From the NCBI GenBank assembly GCA_015060885.1, contig SUXO01000010.1, positions 27,936 through 67,221 of the forward strand: a DNA stretch of 39,286 nucleotides. Direction: 5' to 3'. Position numbers and translations under genes: made by a program. The DNA comes from Bacteroidales bacterium (GTDB lineage: Bacteria; Bacteroidota; Bacteroidia; Bacteroidales; Bacteroidaceae). Positions 9,369-18,264 of this stretch are shown here, piece by piece (position 1 is the first letter of the stretch; every line of letters begins with the position of its first letter). A model generated the notes under the pieces. That model had not been told where the DNA came from, searched no databases, and worked only from the letters and a program-made list of their open reading frames with translations.

Positions 9369-11363
9369 ATGAGAAACGCACTCCTCTTTATTATGATATT
9401 GTTTCTTGTTGCTTGCGGCGAGAAACAGCCTGCATACAAGGTGAATATAATAGACAATATTCCCACAATGGTACCGCAGTTGCCCGCCGACGTGAAACTT
9501 GACCAGGCTGCCTACACGCAAAAGCTCTTTGTGAGTTTTACCGGTGTGGGGGTTGAGGTTTCGAGTGCTCCCCACGGTGTGGATGTGAGCGTAAACGGCT
9601 CAAACGTAGTGTTGCGTTCCGCTGTGGCAGGCGTGGAGTATGTGGTGCGTGGTACCACCGATAACGGCTCCCTGACCATTGTCAGCGAACTCTCGCCATT
9701 GCTCACCCTTGATACTCTCGATATTCATTCAAAAGGGAACCATGCAATAGCCGTTTCATCGAAGGAGAAAATTTTTATACGTGGTTCGGTGGCGGCTCTC
9801 TCCGACGAGCCTGCGACCGGCGGTGTGGTTGACAAACAGGCTGCGCTGCTTTCGCTTATGGGCGATGCGGTGCTTTGCGGTGAAGTGGACATCTGCTTGC
9901 AGGCTACCCGTCGCGATGCTTTGCGCTCCACAGGCATAATATACATAGACAGCGCGCACATTGCAGTCGATTATGCGGCTGCAAGCGCCGTGAACGCCAC
10001 CAAAGGGGTGGTGCTTGCAGGTGGCGAGTTCGTGGGAACTGCGCTCAAAGATGTGATAAAGATTAAGCAGGGCAATTTCATAATGCTCGGCGGCGCGCTC
10101 ACACTTGGTGCTGCTGCCGACAAGGCCGATGCCATCACCGCCCGTAATATATACCTGTACGACGGCGTGCTCACTGCCGACGTGCAGGGTGCCGCGGCAA
10201 AGGGGCTCAAAAGCAAGGAGTCGGTATTCCTGCTTGGCGGCGAGTTGAAAGTACACACTTCGGGTGGGGCCCTCTTTGCCGAAAAGAAGAGTGATTACAG
10301 CTCCTCGTCCTGCATAAAGAGCAGCCTTAATACCTATATAAACGGTGCTAATGTGTCGCTTGTGAGCGACGGCGATGCCGGCAAGGGTATAAACTGCGAC
10401 GGCTTGTTGCAGATTGATGGCGGCCACATTGCAATAATGACTGCCGGCGACGATGTGAACCACCCGATAGACCTTAACGCCCACGCCTCGGCCAAAGGGG
10501 TAAAGTGCGATAGTACAATACTCATAAATGGCGGTAATATTGAAATTCTTGTATTCGGCAAGGGAACACGTTGCGAGGGGCTCGAATCGAAAAGGGATAT
10601 AATTATCGGCGGCGAGGATACAAAGCTCTACATATATGCCTATGACGATGCAATCAACACCGGCGGGAACCTCACAATAAACGACGGAAGGCTCTTTGTG
10701 TATTCGGTGACCAACGATGGCATCGACAGCAATGGAGCAATTGATATAAATGGCGGGCTTGTGATTGCCAACGGCTCACGCCATCCCGAACAGGGTATCG
10801 ATTGCGACTTCTTCGGCGATTATACCTTGCGTAGCGGTACCGTCATTTCGCTTGGCGGAACGGCAGGGCCGCATCCCTGTATGCCCGAAAACGCTGCTAC
10901 CGAAGCTGCGGTGGTTGCCTGGAACGGTGTTCCTGTGGAGAGCGGGCGTTATTTGAACCTGTCGGGCAGTGATGACGAAGTAATATTCTCATATTGCCTG
11001 CCCTTTACAATGAAAAATGCGACACTTGTAATATCATCGCCTCAAATGGAGAATGGCGGGGAATATACCCTGTTTATGAGCGACTCCATTTCGGGTGGCG
11101 AATACGTGGGTTGCGGCTTTTATACATCGGCTAATGCGGTTGCAGCATCTTCATCGGTTTCCTGGGAGCAGAAGGAATTGCTCTCGTTTATAGAACCCGA
11201 CGGCGAGATACGCCACGTCAACCCCGCAACGATGAAACGCGAAAGGGGAGTTCCTCCACCACCGCCTCCTCCACATAACCCCGGTGCTCCTTTCCCGCCT
11301 GTGGGAGGTGTACCGCAATTACCTCTGTACGATGCTAACAATTTACCGTGCAAGGGGTGGTAA
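9369..11363 (+). CDS. Cthe_2159-type carbohydrate-binding beta-helix lipoprotein
   Basis: A 664-residue protein. The start at 9369 gives a clean lipoprotein signal (MRNALLFIMILFLVAC; lipobox Cys16); the ATG at 9351 would add six residues and abuts the aspA hairpin. The body is a long parallel beta-helix of short repeats containing Asn-Gly-Gly and Asp-Gly turns (GGNLTINDGRLFVYS, NDGIDSNGAIDINGG), matching the Cthe_2159 family (carbohydrate-binding domain named after a Clostridium thermocellum protein reported to bind cellulose and acidic glycans). The C terminus has a proline run (residues about 625-640) and no known domain. It is probably anchored to the outer membrane. The next gene encodes a paralogue. 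Binding to plant or mucosal polysaccharide is inferred from the family only. Confidence 0.82.
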   Translation: MRNALLFIMILFLVACGEKQPAYKVNIIDNIPTMVPQLPADVKLDQAAYTQKLFVSFTGVGVEVSSAPHGVDVSVNGSNVVLRSAVAGVEYVVRGTTDNGSLTIVSELSPLLTLDTLDIHSKGNHAIAVSSKEKIFIRGSVAALSDEPATGGVVDKQAALLSLMGDAVLCGEVDICLQATRRDALRSTGIIYIDSAHIAVDYAAASAVNATKGVVLAGGEFVGTALKDVIKIKQGNFIMLGGALTLGAAADKADAITARNIYLYDGVLTADVQGAAAKGLKSKESVFLLGGELKVHTSGGALFAEKKSDYSSSSCIKSSLNTYINGANVSLVSDGDAGKGINCDGLLQIDGGHIAIMTAGDDVNHPIDLNAHASAKGVKCDSTILINGGNIEILVFGKGTRCEGLESKRDIIIGGEDTKLYIYAYDDAINTGGNLTINDGRLFVYSVTNDGIDSNGAIDINGGLVIANGSRHPEQGIDCDFFGDYTLRSGTVISLGGTAGPHPCMPENAATEAAVVAWNGVPVESGRYLNLSGSDDEVIFSYCLPFTMKNATLVISSPQMENGGEYTLFMSDSISGGEYVGCGFYTSANAVAASSSVSWEQKELLSFIEPDGEIRHVNPATMKRERGVPPPPPPPHNPGAPFPPVGGVPQLPLYDANNLPCKGW

Positions 11364-11371
11364 ACAGACAG

Positions 11372-11400
11372 CGGGGAGCCAATTGACTCCCCGTTGTTGT
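11372..11400 (+). terminator. Terminator of the Cthe_2159-type lipoprotein gene
   Basis: The stem CGGGGAG / CTCCCCG has an 8-base loop and is followed by TTGTTGTTT, starting 9 bases after the stop codon. Confidence 0.75.
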
Positions 11401-11404
11401 TTAT

Positions 11405-11760
11405 GGTTCATCTGCAAAAAAAAAGTTGGTGGAATAAAACTCTCTCACTTTTAAATTCTCGGTGGTTCGTGAGCTATTCTTTCTGTCATTGAATTTCTTT
11501 ATTTACTTTTTATCGCGTAAAAAGTAACTGAATAACCTTCTATCGTTTGCAGGTGAGCCTTGTTTTGCCTTGTGATGAATACCCCGGAATTGTCGGCCTT
11601 CACTGCAACAAAGTACAGCAATTGGCTTGTTTTGTACAGCCGTTATGTTTGTCAATTTCTTTATGGGAAAAAAATGTTTTTTTATAGTAAGATTTTGTGG
11701 GTTAATGAAATAGTTTGTCAATAAATCGTAATTAAGGCAAATGATTAGGTTTAAATCGTT
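11405..11760. other. Intergenic region with an AT hairpin and a short repeat remnant; no gene
   Basis: No convincing ORF is present. At 11503-11527 there is a perfect 10-base stem TTACTTTTTA / TAAAAAGTAA with a TCGCG loop. The string TTTGCAGGTGAG at 11546-11557, followed by a near match to TCTTG, recurs at 15546-15557 in the dispersed repeat, so this is probably a decayed fragment of that element. The rest is AT-rich leader for the downstream gene. Confidence 0.6.
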
Positions 11761-11768
11761 TATATTTG
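11761..11768 (+). promoter_or_regulatory. Candidate -7 promoter element for the dockerin/beta-helix gene
   Basis: TATATTTG matches the Bacteroidota -7 consensus TAnnTTTG exactly. It lies 17 bases before the ATG at 11786, implying a very short leader. No clear TTTG lies at the usual upstream distance, so the call is tentative. Confidence 0.4.
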
Positions 11769-11785
11769 CTTAAAATATTGTAAAA

Positions 11786-14700
11786 ATGATACAGCGGTTT
11801 ATTGCACTTCTTTTATTTGTCCACTGCTTTGTGCCTCTCTTTTCGCAAGGTGGCAAAGCACTGGTGATGGCAACTTCCGGGGGGACAACATTTATCCCTT
11901 TAAATAAGATTGTAAGTATAGGGTATGATGACAATATTATAAAAGTAAACGGCGCAGATGGCACCTTTTACATTAATGATATCGGCAATGTCGATAAAAT
12001 GTTTTTTGGTATTGTCGGTGATGTAAATATTGACAGTGTTGTTGATGTAGCCGATGTTACAAAAGTTGTTGCTATGATTCTCGACAACTCAACTGCTATA
12101 CCTGCCGGTGATGTTGATGGTGACGGAACAGTGGATGTAGCCGATGTGACAAATGTTGTTAACATAATCCTCGGCAACACAGACAGCGTAGCTTCGGTAA
12201 CCACAACTGTTGTCAACGATGCGGGTGACACAAGCATTGCTCATGCGGTGAATGGTATCGAATTCAATATGAACAGTGGAGAGGTGCGTTCTGTGGCATT
12301 GTCACGAATAGGAAGTATATCTTTCGATGGTTCACAGGAGTATCTCTATTTGACTTTTGCCGACAAAAGGGATTCCTTGTTGATAAACGATGTCGATAGT
12401 ATCATGTATGGGGAACTCTCCTCTGCTGTTATGGTCAATTATAGCGGAGAGTACGCAACTGTGGAGAATCCTTTTGCCTTTGATGGGGTTGGGGTAGAAA
12501 TTACAGGTGCAAAGCTTGTTGTGCGTTCCACTATTGACAGTGATGTCGATTATATATTGTCGGGTGAGAGCGATTGTGGAAATTTCAAGATATATGGCAC
12601 GAAAAAATATACCTTGCGCCTAGACGGCCTCTCTTTGACAAACAATGACGGTGCTGCAATAAACAGCCAATGCAAGAAACGCGCCAAAGTGATAATGGAG
12701 GAGGGGACTGTTAATTATTTGTGCGATGCGGCGCAGTATGTAACGCCAGCCGCGGAAGATGAAAAAGCTACCTTATTCAGTGAAGGGCAGTTAGTGTTTG
12801 AAGGAGCGGGGCAGTTGATAGTGTCGGGCAATTACAAGCACGCAATTTGCAGTGACGATTATATAGCATTCCGCAGCGGTAATATAGAGGTGATGTCGGC
12901 TGCGAGCGATGCTGTGCATTGTAACGATTCAATAATGGTATCGGGCGGTAATATAACGCTTGCGGCTTCGGGCGACGGCATGGATTGTGATGGTTACGTT
13001 ACAATATCGGGCGGCGATATTTCGATGGAACTGACAGGTGAAGACAAAAAGGGTATCAAGGCACTTGGGGAGATAAATATAATCGATGGTGCATTGTCCA
13101 TAATTTCGTCGGGTGACATTTCAAAAGGATTGAAAGGCTCGCGCAATATTACCATTTCGGGCGGAACAGTCAATATTTCCGTAAGCGGAAATTCAATATT
13201 GGAGGCCGGTGAACCCTCTTATTGTACGGGTATAAAGTGTGACTCTCTCTTTACTTTGAGTGGCGGAACATTGGATATAGATGCTACCGGTACTGCATCA
13301 CGCGGCATTTCGGCCGATGGCAATATCGATATTACCGGTGGTGTATGTAATGTGGCATGCAGCGGTGGGTATGAAATTTATGACCCATCGGCGGTAGAGG
13401 GTGATGCTGGCGAAGAGATTAAATCCTCCTACATTGTGTATGTAAGCAAGCCTTCCACTTCGACCGGCAGTAACAGGCCCGGTTTCTCATCCTCTTCCTG
13501 GAACAATATCTATCTATATAACAGTTCCAACAGTCTGGTGGCAACATTGACAAACAGCGTTACCGTCAATGGTACGCAATTCTATTATTACGATTTTGGA
13601 GCAGAAACCGGTGATACCTATTATTTCAAGAGCGACAATTCGCGTAACTATACAATACAGTCAACATCGTTTGACGGTGTTACCGGCGATGTCTATTATA
13701 TGATTTCATCAACCAGTACTACATCGGGAAATATAAAAACATATTCGCTTACCGATGTCACATCTTCTTATGCCGGTGCATCATCCTCAGTGGGAAGTTC
13801 CACGGAGAAGGCTTTTGCAGCAGCATGTATAAAGAGCGATTCTGTTGTAACAGTTTCGGGCGGAGTGCATACTCTTTCGACATCGGGCAATGCATCGAAG
13901 GCGATAAAGAGTGAGGGAGATTGTGTCATATCGGGCGGTGAGATTGATATAACCACAACCGGTAGTGCTGCAATAGTTGCTTATGATCCTGTCTATTGCA
14001 CGGCAATAAAATGTGATGCCGATTTTATAATGAGCAACGGCTCCGTAACTATAAATGCCACAGGGCAGGGCGGTTTGGGAATTTCGGCCGATGGTATGCT
14101 TACGATTGCCGGTGGGGAAGTTGATGCAACGATAGGTGGCGCAGGTTCATCCTATACGGCATCGACCGGCACCGATTACTATTCGACCAAAGCACTTAAA
14201 AGTGATGGTGCAATGTCGCTTACCGGTGGAACCATTGTTTGCACTGCAACTGCCAATGGCGGCAAGTGTATAGTTGCCGATGGTTTGTTGACTATTGGCG
14301 AGGAGGGACGTAACGATGGTTATCCTTATATAACCGCTATAACAAAGGGCGCATCACTTGGGGCAAACAGCTCCTTTATGGGTGGCGGACCGGGTGGTAA
14401 TGAGGGTTTTAATGCTGCTCCAAAAGCGATAAAGGGCAGTGCAGACGTTGTTGTTTATAGCGGCAATATCTACGCATCGACCACGGCCGACGGTGGCGAG
14501 GGGCTTGAAAGCAAGGCTACACTTACCATTAACGGTGGAAATATTGAGTGTGCCACGTATGACGATGCTATAAATGCAGCCACGGCCCTGGTTTTCAATG
14601 GCGGTTGTGTATATGCTCACGCAACAAACAACGATGCGATAGACTCAAACGGAACCATAGCAATCAATGGAGGCATCGTTCTTGCTTCGGGCAGTTCCCA

Positions 14701-15082
14701 ACCCGAAGGCGGGTTCGATTGCGATAACAATTCCTTTACAATTACGGGTGGAGTGATTTTGGGAACGGGTGGTGCAGCTTCGTCACCGACATCATCGTCG
14801 CAGTATTATTCCTCACTCTCCTCCGTTACCGTTTCTCAGGGTAAATATCTTGTTTTCAAGAATGCAGCCGGTGATGTACTCTTTTCATACAGGTGCCCCA
14901 ATAGTGTGAGCGGTGCATCGGTTTTGGTATCTTCACCGCAGTTTACAGCAGCTGCTCACAGCATGTTGTATGGTGTGACATCGGTGTCATCGCCAACAGA
15001 GAGCCATTTCGATGGTACTTTTATTATAGGAGGAACTCCTACGGGAGGAACAACTAAAAGCTTTACTCCTTCGACCAGATAG
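11786..15082 (+). CDS. Secreted dockerin-like plus Cthe_2159-type beta-helix protein
   Basis: A 1098-residue protein with an N-terminal signal peptide (MIQRFIALLLFVHCFVPLFS). Residues about 75-135 hold a pair of dockerin-like calcium-loop segments (GDVNIDSVVDVADVT and GDVDGDGTVDVADVT). From about 220 onwards the sequence becomes a long beta-helix of the Cthe_2159 type (SGGNITLAASGDGMDCDG, INGGNIECATYDDAINAA). A separate Ser/Tyr-rich beta insert (about 530-670) interrupts the helix. The last third closely parallels the end of the preceding lipoprotein (NDAIDSNGTIAINGG; FDCDNNS), so the two are paralogues. Unlike its neighbour it has no lipobox. The dockerin-like segments resemble those of the BspA-like protein at the window start. 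The target glycan is unknown. Confidence 0.82.
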   Translation: MIQRFIALLLFVHCFVPLFSQGGKALVMATSGGTTFIPLNKIVSIGYDDNIIKVNGADGTFYINDIGNVDKMFFGIVGDVNIDSVVDVADVTKVVAMILDNSTAIPAGDVDGDGTVDVADVTNVVNIILGNTDSVASVTTTVVNDAGDTSIAHAVNGIEFNMNSGEVRSVALSRIGSISFDGSQEYLYLTFADKRDSLLINDVDSIMYGELSSAVMVNYSGEYATVENPFAFDGVGVEITGAKLVVRSTIDSDVDYILSGESDCGNFKIYGTKKYTLRLDGLSLTNNDGAAINSQCKKRAKVIMEEGTVNYLCDAAQYVTPAAEDEKATLFSEGQLVFEGAGQLIVSGNYKHAICSDDYIAFRSGNIEVMSAASDAVHCNDSIMVSGGNITLAASGDGMDCDGYVTISGGDISMELTGEDKKGIKALGEINIIDGALSIISSGDISKGLKGSRNITISGGTVNISVSGNSILEAGEPSYCTGIKCDSLFTLSGGTLDIDATGTASRGISADGNIDITGGVCNVACSGGYEIYDPSAVEGDAGEEIKSSYIVYVSKPSTSTGSNRPGFSSSSWNNIYLYNSSNSLVATLTNSVTVNGTQFYYYDFGAETGDTYYFKSDNSRNYTIQSTSFDGVTGDVYYMISSTSTTSGNIKTYSLTDVTSSYAGASSSVGSSTEKAFAAACIKSDSVVTVSGGVHTLSTSGNASKAIKSEGDCVISGGEIDITTTGSAAIVAYDPVYCTAIKCDADFIMSNGSVTINATGQGGLGISADGMLTIAGGEVDATIGGAGSSYTASTGTDYYSTKALKSDGAMSLTGGTIVCTATANGGKCIVADGLLTIGEEGRNDGYPYITAITKGASLGANSSFMGGGPGGNEGFNAAPKAIKGSADVVVYSGNIYASTTADGGEGLESKATLTINGGNIECATYDDAINAATALVFNGGCVYAHATNNDAIDSNGTIAINGGIVLASGSSQPEGGFDCDNNSFTITGGVILGTGGAASSPTSSSQYYSSLSSVTVSQGKYLVFKNAAGDVLFSYRCPNSVSGASVLVSSPQFTAAAHSMLYGVTSVSSPTESHFDGTFIIGGTPTGGTTKSFTPSTR

Positions 15083-15098
15083 TGGATGTGCAGTTTGG

Positions 15099-15618
15099 AC
15101 ATAAAGCAAAAGCAGGGTTCAGTAGAAATTTAGTGTGGACAAATTGATTCTTTAATAAGTTGTTCTTCCTCATGCCATCCTATGTGTAACAAATTATTTC
15201 CTGCAATGGTAATTCTCAAAAAGAAACCGGCACCGTTAAAATCACAGTGTTTATCCGAGCATTTGCAGGAGAGAGTGCGAGGAATGTTTGCCCGCGAGTT
15301 AGGTGCCGCAAGGCAACTAACTGAGGAAGTCCCGCAGCACCCTGCAAATGTGAGAAAGATAAACACAGCAAGGGAGGTTCGACTGAAGGTTCGCCTTTGG
15401 GCGACGTGAACAAAGAACCGAGCGACTGATTTTTCTCGCGTGCCGGGCGTTTGGTTCTTTGCGCGACAAAGAACGTCAAAGATATATTTCCAATGAGAGA
15501 ATAGCCGATAATAACACCGAAAAGTTTTGAGTAAGCCCCCTAGAATTTGCAGGTGAGTCTTGAATATAAAGCAAAAGCAGGGGCGAATTTCTACTGTTCG
15601 CCCCTGCTTTTGCTTTAT
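15099..15618. repeat. Structured dispersed repeat, MITE-like, copy 1
   Basis: A non-coding block with matching inverted ends: ACATAAAGCAAAAGCAGGG (15099-15117) reappears inverted as the right end (to 15620). Bases 15116-15280 match 38752-38915 in direct orientation with roughly a dozen differences and one indel. Bases 15494-15557 match 38970-39033 perfectly but inverted. Inside are hairpins: CATTTGCAGG / CCTGCAAATG (15260-15269 / 15341-15350), AGTTAG-TGCC / GGCA-CTAACT around 15299-15322, and GTTCTTTG-CGCGA-CAAAGAAC (15454-15474). No transposase is present. Short ORFs here carry no recognisable protein. It fills the whole 547-base gap between genes. Confidence 0.75.
15566..15618. terminator. 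Long perfect hairpin at the 3' end of the OmpH-like operon
   Basis: A perfect 22-base inverted repeat (15566-15587 and 15597-15618; arm ATAAAGCAAAAGCAGGGGCG plus AA) with a 9-base loop lies 12 bases beyond the stop of the leftward ompH-like gene. It probably acts as a gene-end hairpin and is also the right end of the dispersed repeat. Confidence 0.7.
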
Positions 15619-15629
15619 GTCTGCAATAT

Positions 15630-16223
15630 TTATTTCTCGCTTGCCTGATATCTTTTGTTGAGCCCCTCGATAACCTCTTTTGTGATGTCGAGTGCTTCGT
15701 TGGCATAAAGGAGATTGTCGCCCACGCGGCTTATTATGAGGTCGTAACCTTTCTCCTTGTTGAACTCTTTGAGGTAGGCGTTTATTGAGTCGTGCAACAC
15801 AACATTGTTCTTCTGGCTCTCGGCTGCAAGTTCGCCTGCAAGACGCTCCGACAGTCTGTCATAATCCTCACGACGTTTGATGATGCGGGCCTGCTCCTCC
15901 TCGGCACGTTTCTGTGTGGCATATACGTTATTCTCAATCTTGCGCTGGAAGTCCTCAATGTCGGCCTGTATGTCCTTGGCTTTCTCGCTCAATGTCATAC
16001 GCATATTCTCTTCCTTGCGCAACATCTCCTTGTTTATTGTTTTTGAGAGTTCGTAGTTATTGAGAAGGGAGTCGATATCGACAAATGCGATTTTAATTCC
16101 GTTTATGCTGCCGCAGGCTGTTTGTGAGGGTGCGGGTTGTGAGTTCTCTTTTGTGCATTGTGCGAAGAGGAATATCGCGGCAATGGCTGTTGCGTAAATC
16201 GCGGCTTTTTTCAGATTTTTCAT
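15630..16223 (-). CDS. OmpH/Skp-family periplasmic chaperone, lipoprotein form
   Basis: A 197-residue protein with a lipoprotein-type signal (IFLFAQC, Cys23), then the OmpH start KIAFVDIDSLLNNYE (about 44-58), a long charged coiled coil (about 60-140; MRKEEN, EEEQARIIKRREDY) and the closing segment YDLIISRVGDNLLYANEALDITKEVI. This is the Skp/OmpH arrangement: a beta strand core with long helical arms that cradle unfolded outer-membrane proteins. The lipid anchor is unlike classical Skp but is common in Bacteroidales paralogues. It lies downstream of a small membrane protein gene on the same strand, 11 bases away, so they are probably co-transcribed. Confidence 0.85.
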   Translation of the reverse strand: MKNLKKAAIYATAIAAIFLFAQCTKENSQPAPSQTACGSINGIKIAFVDIDSLLNNYELSKTINKEMLRKEENMRMTLSEKAKDIQADIEDFQRKIENNVYATQKRAEEEQARIIKRREDYDRLSERLAGELAAESQKNNVVLHDSINAYLKEFNKEKGYDLIISRVGDNLLYANEALDITKEVIEGLNKRYQASEK

Positions 16224-16234
16224 AGTTTTAAGTG

Positions 16235-16450
16235 TTATTTTTTACTGTTTTCTTTCACTGCTAACGGGTTGTTGCGGCGTGCATCCTTGTCTTGCGACTG
16301 TGCGCACTTGATGCCTCTCTTGCGCATATGCTTGTTGCCGCCTATGTGTATGTTGGGGAATCTCCCGTTCTTTTTAATTATTATGGTTATTGCCAATAAT
16401 GCAAAGCTAATTGCAATTATGAGCAATGTGAGTAGCAAAGTAGGTAACAT
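16235..16450 (-). CDS. Small single-pass membrane protein conserved in Bacteroidales
   Basis: A 71-residue protein when started at MLPTLLLTLL (16450); an upstream in-frame ATG at 16486 would add 12 polar residues in front of the membrane segment. Residues about 2-26 are hydrophobic, followed by a basic Cys-containing tail (HIGGNKHMRKRGIKC, then AQSQDKDARR). It resembles short 'membrane or secreted' proteins seen in many Bacteroidales, with a conserved MRKRGI-x-C segment. No function is known. It precedes the ompH-like gene on the same strand. Confidence 0.65.
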   Translation of the reverse strand: MLPTLLLTLLIIAISFALLAITIIIKKNGRFPNIHIGGNKHMRKRGIKCAQSQDKDARRNNPLAVKENSKK

Positions 16451-16583
16451 ATCTGTTTTGTTTGTGTAACCTTCTAAAAGTGGCAATTGTTATAAATTGC
16501 AGGTGTGCTGCGATGCTCTCTGCAAAATGTCAAGGCAAATCTTGTAATCTTGCCCGCTTTCCAGTATATTTGCGTTAAATGTG

Positions 16584-16634
16584 CAAATATATGATGCACA
16601 AGGCAACAATTTGCGGTATGCGGTTGCGAAGATA
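16584..16634 (-). promoter_or_regulatory. Candidate leftward promoter elements for the small membrane protein / ompH operon
   Basis: Two minus-strand -7 like sequences lie in the 310-base gap before pepD: TATATTTG (complement of 16584-16591) and TATCTTCG (complement of 16627-16634), the latter identical to the aspA, nadC and rlmH elements. Neither has a clear TTTG partner. A plus-strand TATATTTG at 16565-16572 could serve pepD. The remainder of 16451-16759 shows no gene. Confidence 0.35.
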
Positions 16635-16759
16635 ACTTTTTTGCGGTTCATTACGCATTTTTGCCGGTGAAAAAATATCAAAAAGAGTTTAATTGTTTCA
16701 ATAATTAAAGTTCTTTTACAAAGTAGAAACGTAAATTAACAATTTTAAACAGAAATATT

Positions 16760-18217
16760 ATGGAAATTCTGAATCTGGAACCCAAAATGGTGTTCGACTA
16801 TTTTTTGCAATTGTGTAAAATTCCTCACGGTTCGAAGAACGAAGCGCAGATTTCTCAATTCTTGCAGGAGTTCGGCAAGAAGCTGGGGCTGGAAACAATG
16901 GCCGATTCCGTAGGTAACGTTCTCATAAAGAAACCTGCATCACCGGGCTACGAGAACAGAAAGACCGTGGTGCTGCAAGGACATATGGATATGGTGTGCG
17001 ACAAACGCCCCGACGTGGTACACGACTTTACAAAGGATCCCATTGAGGCTTATGTCGATGGCGAGTGGCTGAAAGCGAAGGGCACGACACTTGGTGCCGA
17101 CAATGGCATTGGCGTGGCTGCCGGTATGGCGGTGCTTGCCGACAATAGCCTTAAACACGGCCCCATAAACTGCCTTTTCACCATCGATGAGGAAACGGGC
17201 CTCACCGGTGCCGAAAAGCTTGCTCCCGAATTCCTGCAAGGTGATATACTCATAAACCTCGACTCGGAGGACGAGGGTGACATCTTCATCGGTTGTGCAG
17301 GCGGTATGCGTACAACGGCAACATTCAAGTATCTGTTGCAGCCTATATCGGGCGATATGTTCTATATGAAGGTGGATATTGCCGGCCTCACCGGCGGTCA
17401 CTCCGGCGATGACATTGAGAAGGGGCGTGCCAATGCCAATAAACTGTTGTGCCGTTTCCTGTGCCGTGTTGCCGAAAAGTATGAGTTCTATCTGTGCGAT
17501 ATTTCGGGCGGCAGCCTGCATAATGCAATACCTCGCGACGCTTCGGCTGTCATTGCAGTGCAGTCGGCCGAAAAGGAGTCGGTACGCATCGATTTCAATA
17601 TGTTCGCTGCCGAGGTACAAGACGAATATAGCGTAACCGAGCCCAACGCCCGTTTCATATTGCAGAGTACCGACCCTGTGAACCGTTGTATCGACCCGGC
17701 TGTGGCAAACAAGCTGCTGAAATCGGTGAATGCAGCCTTCAATGGCGTGTTCGCAATGAGCCAGGATATGCCGGGGCTGGTTGAAACGTCGAGCAACCTT
17801 GCTTCAATAAAACGCACTGCCGATAATATAATAACCATTGTGACCAGCCAACGCAGTTCCATTGAATCGGCACGTTATTGCGTGTCCGACACGGTGCGTG
17901 CGGCCTTTGAGCTTGCGGGCGCGGCAGTAGAGTGCAATGGCGGTTATCCGGGTTGGAAGCCCAACGTGAAATCGGAAATTTTGAAGGTGGCCTGCGATAC
18001 CTACAAGGAGATTTTCGGCCGCGATGCCAATATAAAGGCCATCCACGCCGGCTTGGAGTGCGGCCTGTTCCTTGAAAAGGCTCCGGGGCTCGATATGATA
18101 TCCTTTGGCCCCACAATGCGTGGTGTGCACTCGCCCGACGAGAGGCTGAACATTCCTTCGGTGGAGCGTTGGTGGCGTCATCTGGTGGCTGTGCTCGAAA
18201 ATACACCTGTAAAATAA
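16760..18217 (+). CDS. pepD: Cytosolic non-specific dipeptidase (aminoacyl-histidine dipeptidase, M20C)
   Basis: A 485-residue metallopeptidase of family M20C (PepD), which hydrolyses dipeptides including Xaa-His in the cytosol. Metal and catalytic motifs are in order: GHMDMVCDK (His75, Asp77), LGADNGIGVAAG (Asp114), the general base pair DEETG (Glu144/145), LINLDSEDEG (Asp168) and, near the end, the lid/metal region GPTMRGVHSPDERL. The central GGHSGDDI motif belongs to the dimerisation/lid domain. Length is typical of PepD. The ATG follows an AT-rich leader with no strong ribosome site, as is normal in this phylum. A lipoprotein gene follows after 47 bases, possibly co-transcribed. Confidence 0.93.
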   Translation: MEILNLEPKMVFDYFLQLCKIPHGSKNEAQISQFLQEFGKKLGLETMADSVGNVLIKKPASPGYENRKTVVLQGHMDMVCDKRPDVVHDFTKDPIEAYVDGEWLKAKGTTLGADNGIGVAAGMAVLADNSLKHGPINCLFTIDEETGLTGAEKLAPEFLQGDILINLDSEDEGDIFIGCAGGMRTTATFKYLLQPISGDMFYMKVDIAGLTGGHSGDDIEKGRANANKLLCRFLCRVAEKYEFYLCDISGGSLHNAIPRDASAVIAVQSAEKESVRIDFNMFAAEVQDEYSVTEPNARFILQSTDPVNRCIDPAVANKLLKSVNAAFNGVFAMSQDMPGLVETSSNLASIKRTADNIITIVTSQRSSIESARYCVSDTVRAAFELAGAAVECNGGYPGWKPNVKSEILKVACDTYKEIFGRDANIKAIHAGLECGLFLEKAPGLDMISFGPTMRGVHSPDERLNIPSVERWWRHLVAVLENTPVK

Positions 18218-18264
18218 TAAAACACAAATTTGCGCGTTATAACAATGTTATAACCGATAGATAG

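Noticed and set aside
15322-15335. GAGGAAGTCC string considered as an RNase P RNA motif
   Set aside because: Only this short string fits; the conserved flanking helices of RNase P RNA are absent.
15182-15409. Small frame in the dispersed repeat, and the opposing frame at 15130-15366 that shares a peptide with one at 38741-38980
   Set aside because: The shared peptide only reflects the shared DNA repeat; the frames differ elsewhere and break in the second copy, so coding is unlikely.
16490-16681. 63-codon minus-strand frame upstream of the small membrane protein
   Set aside because: It lies in the likely promoter region and has no start context or recognisable domain.
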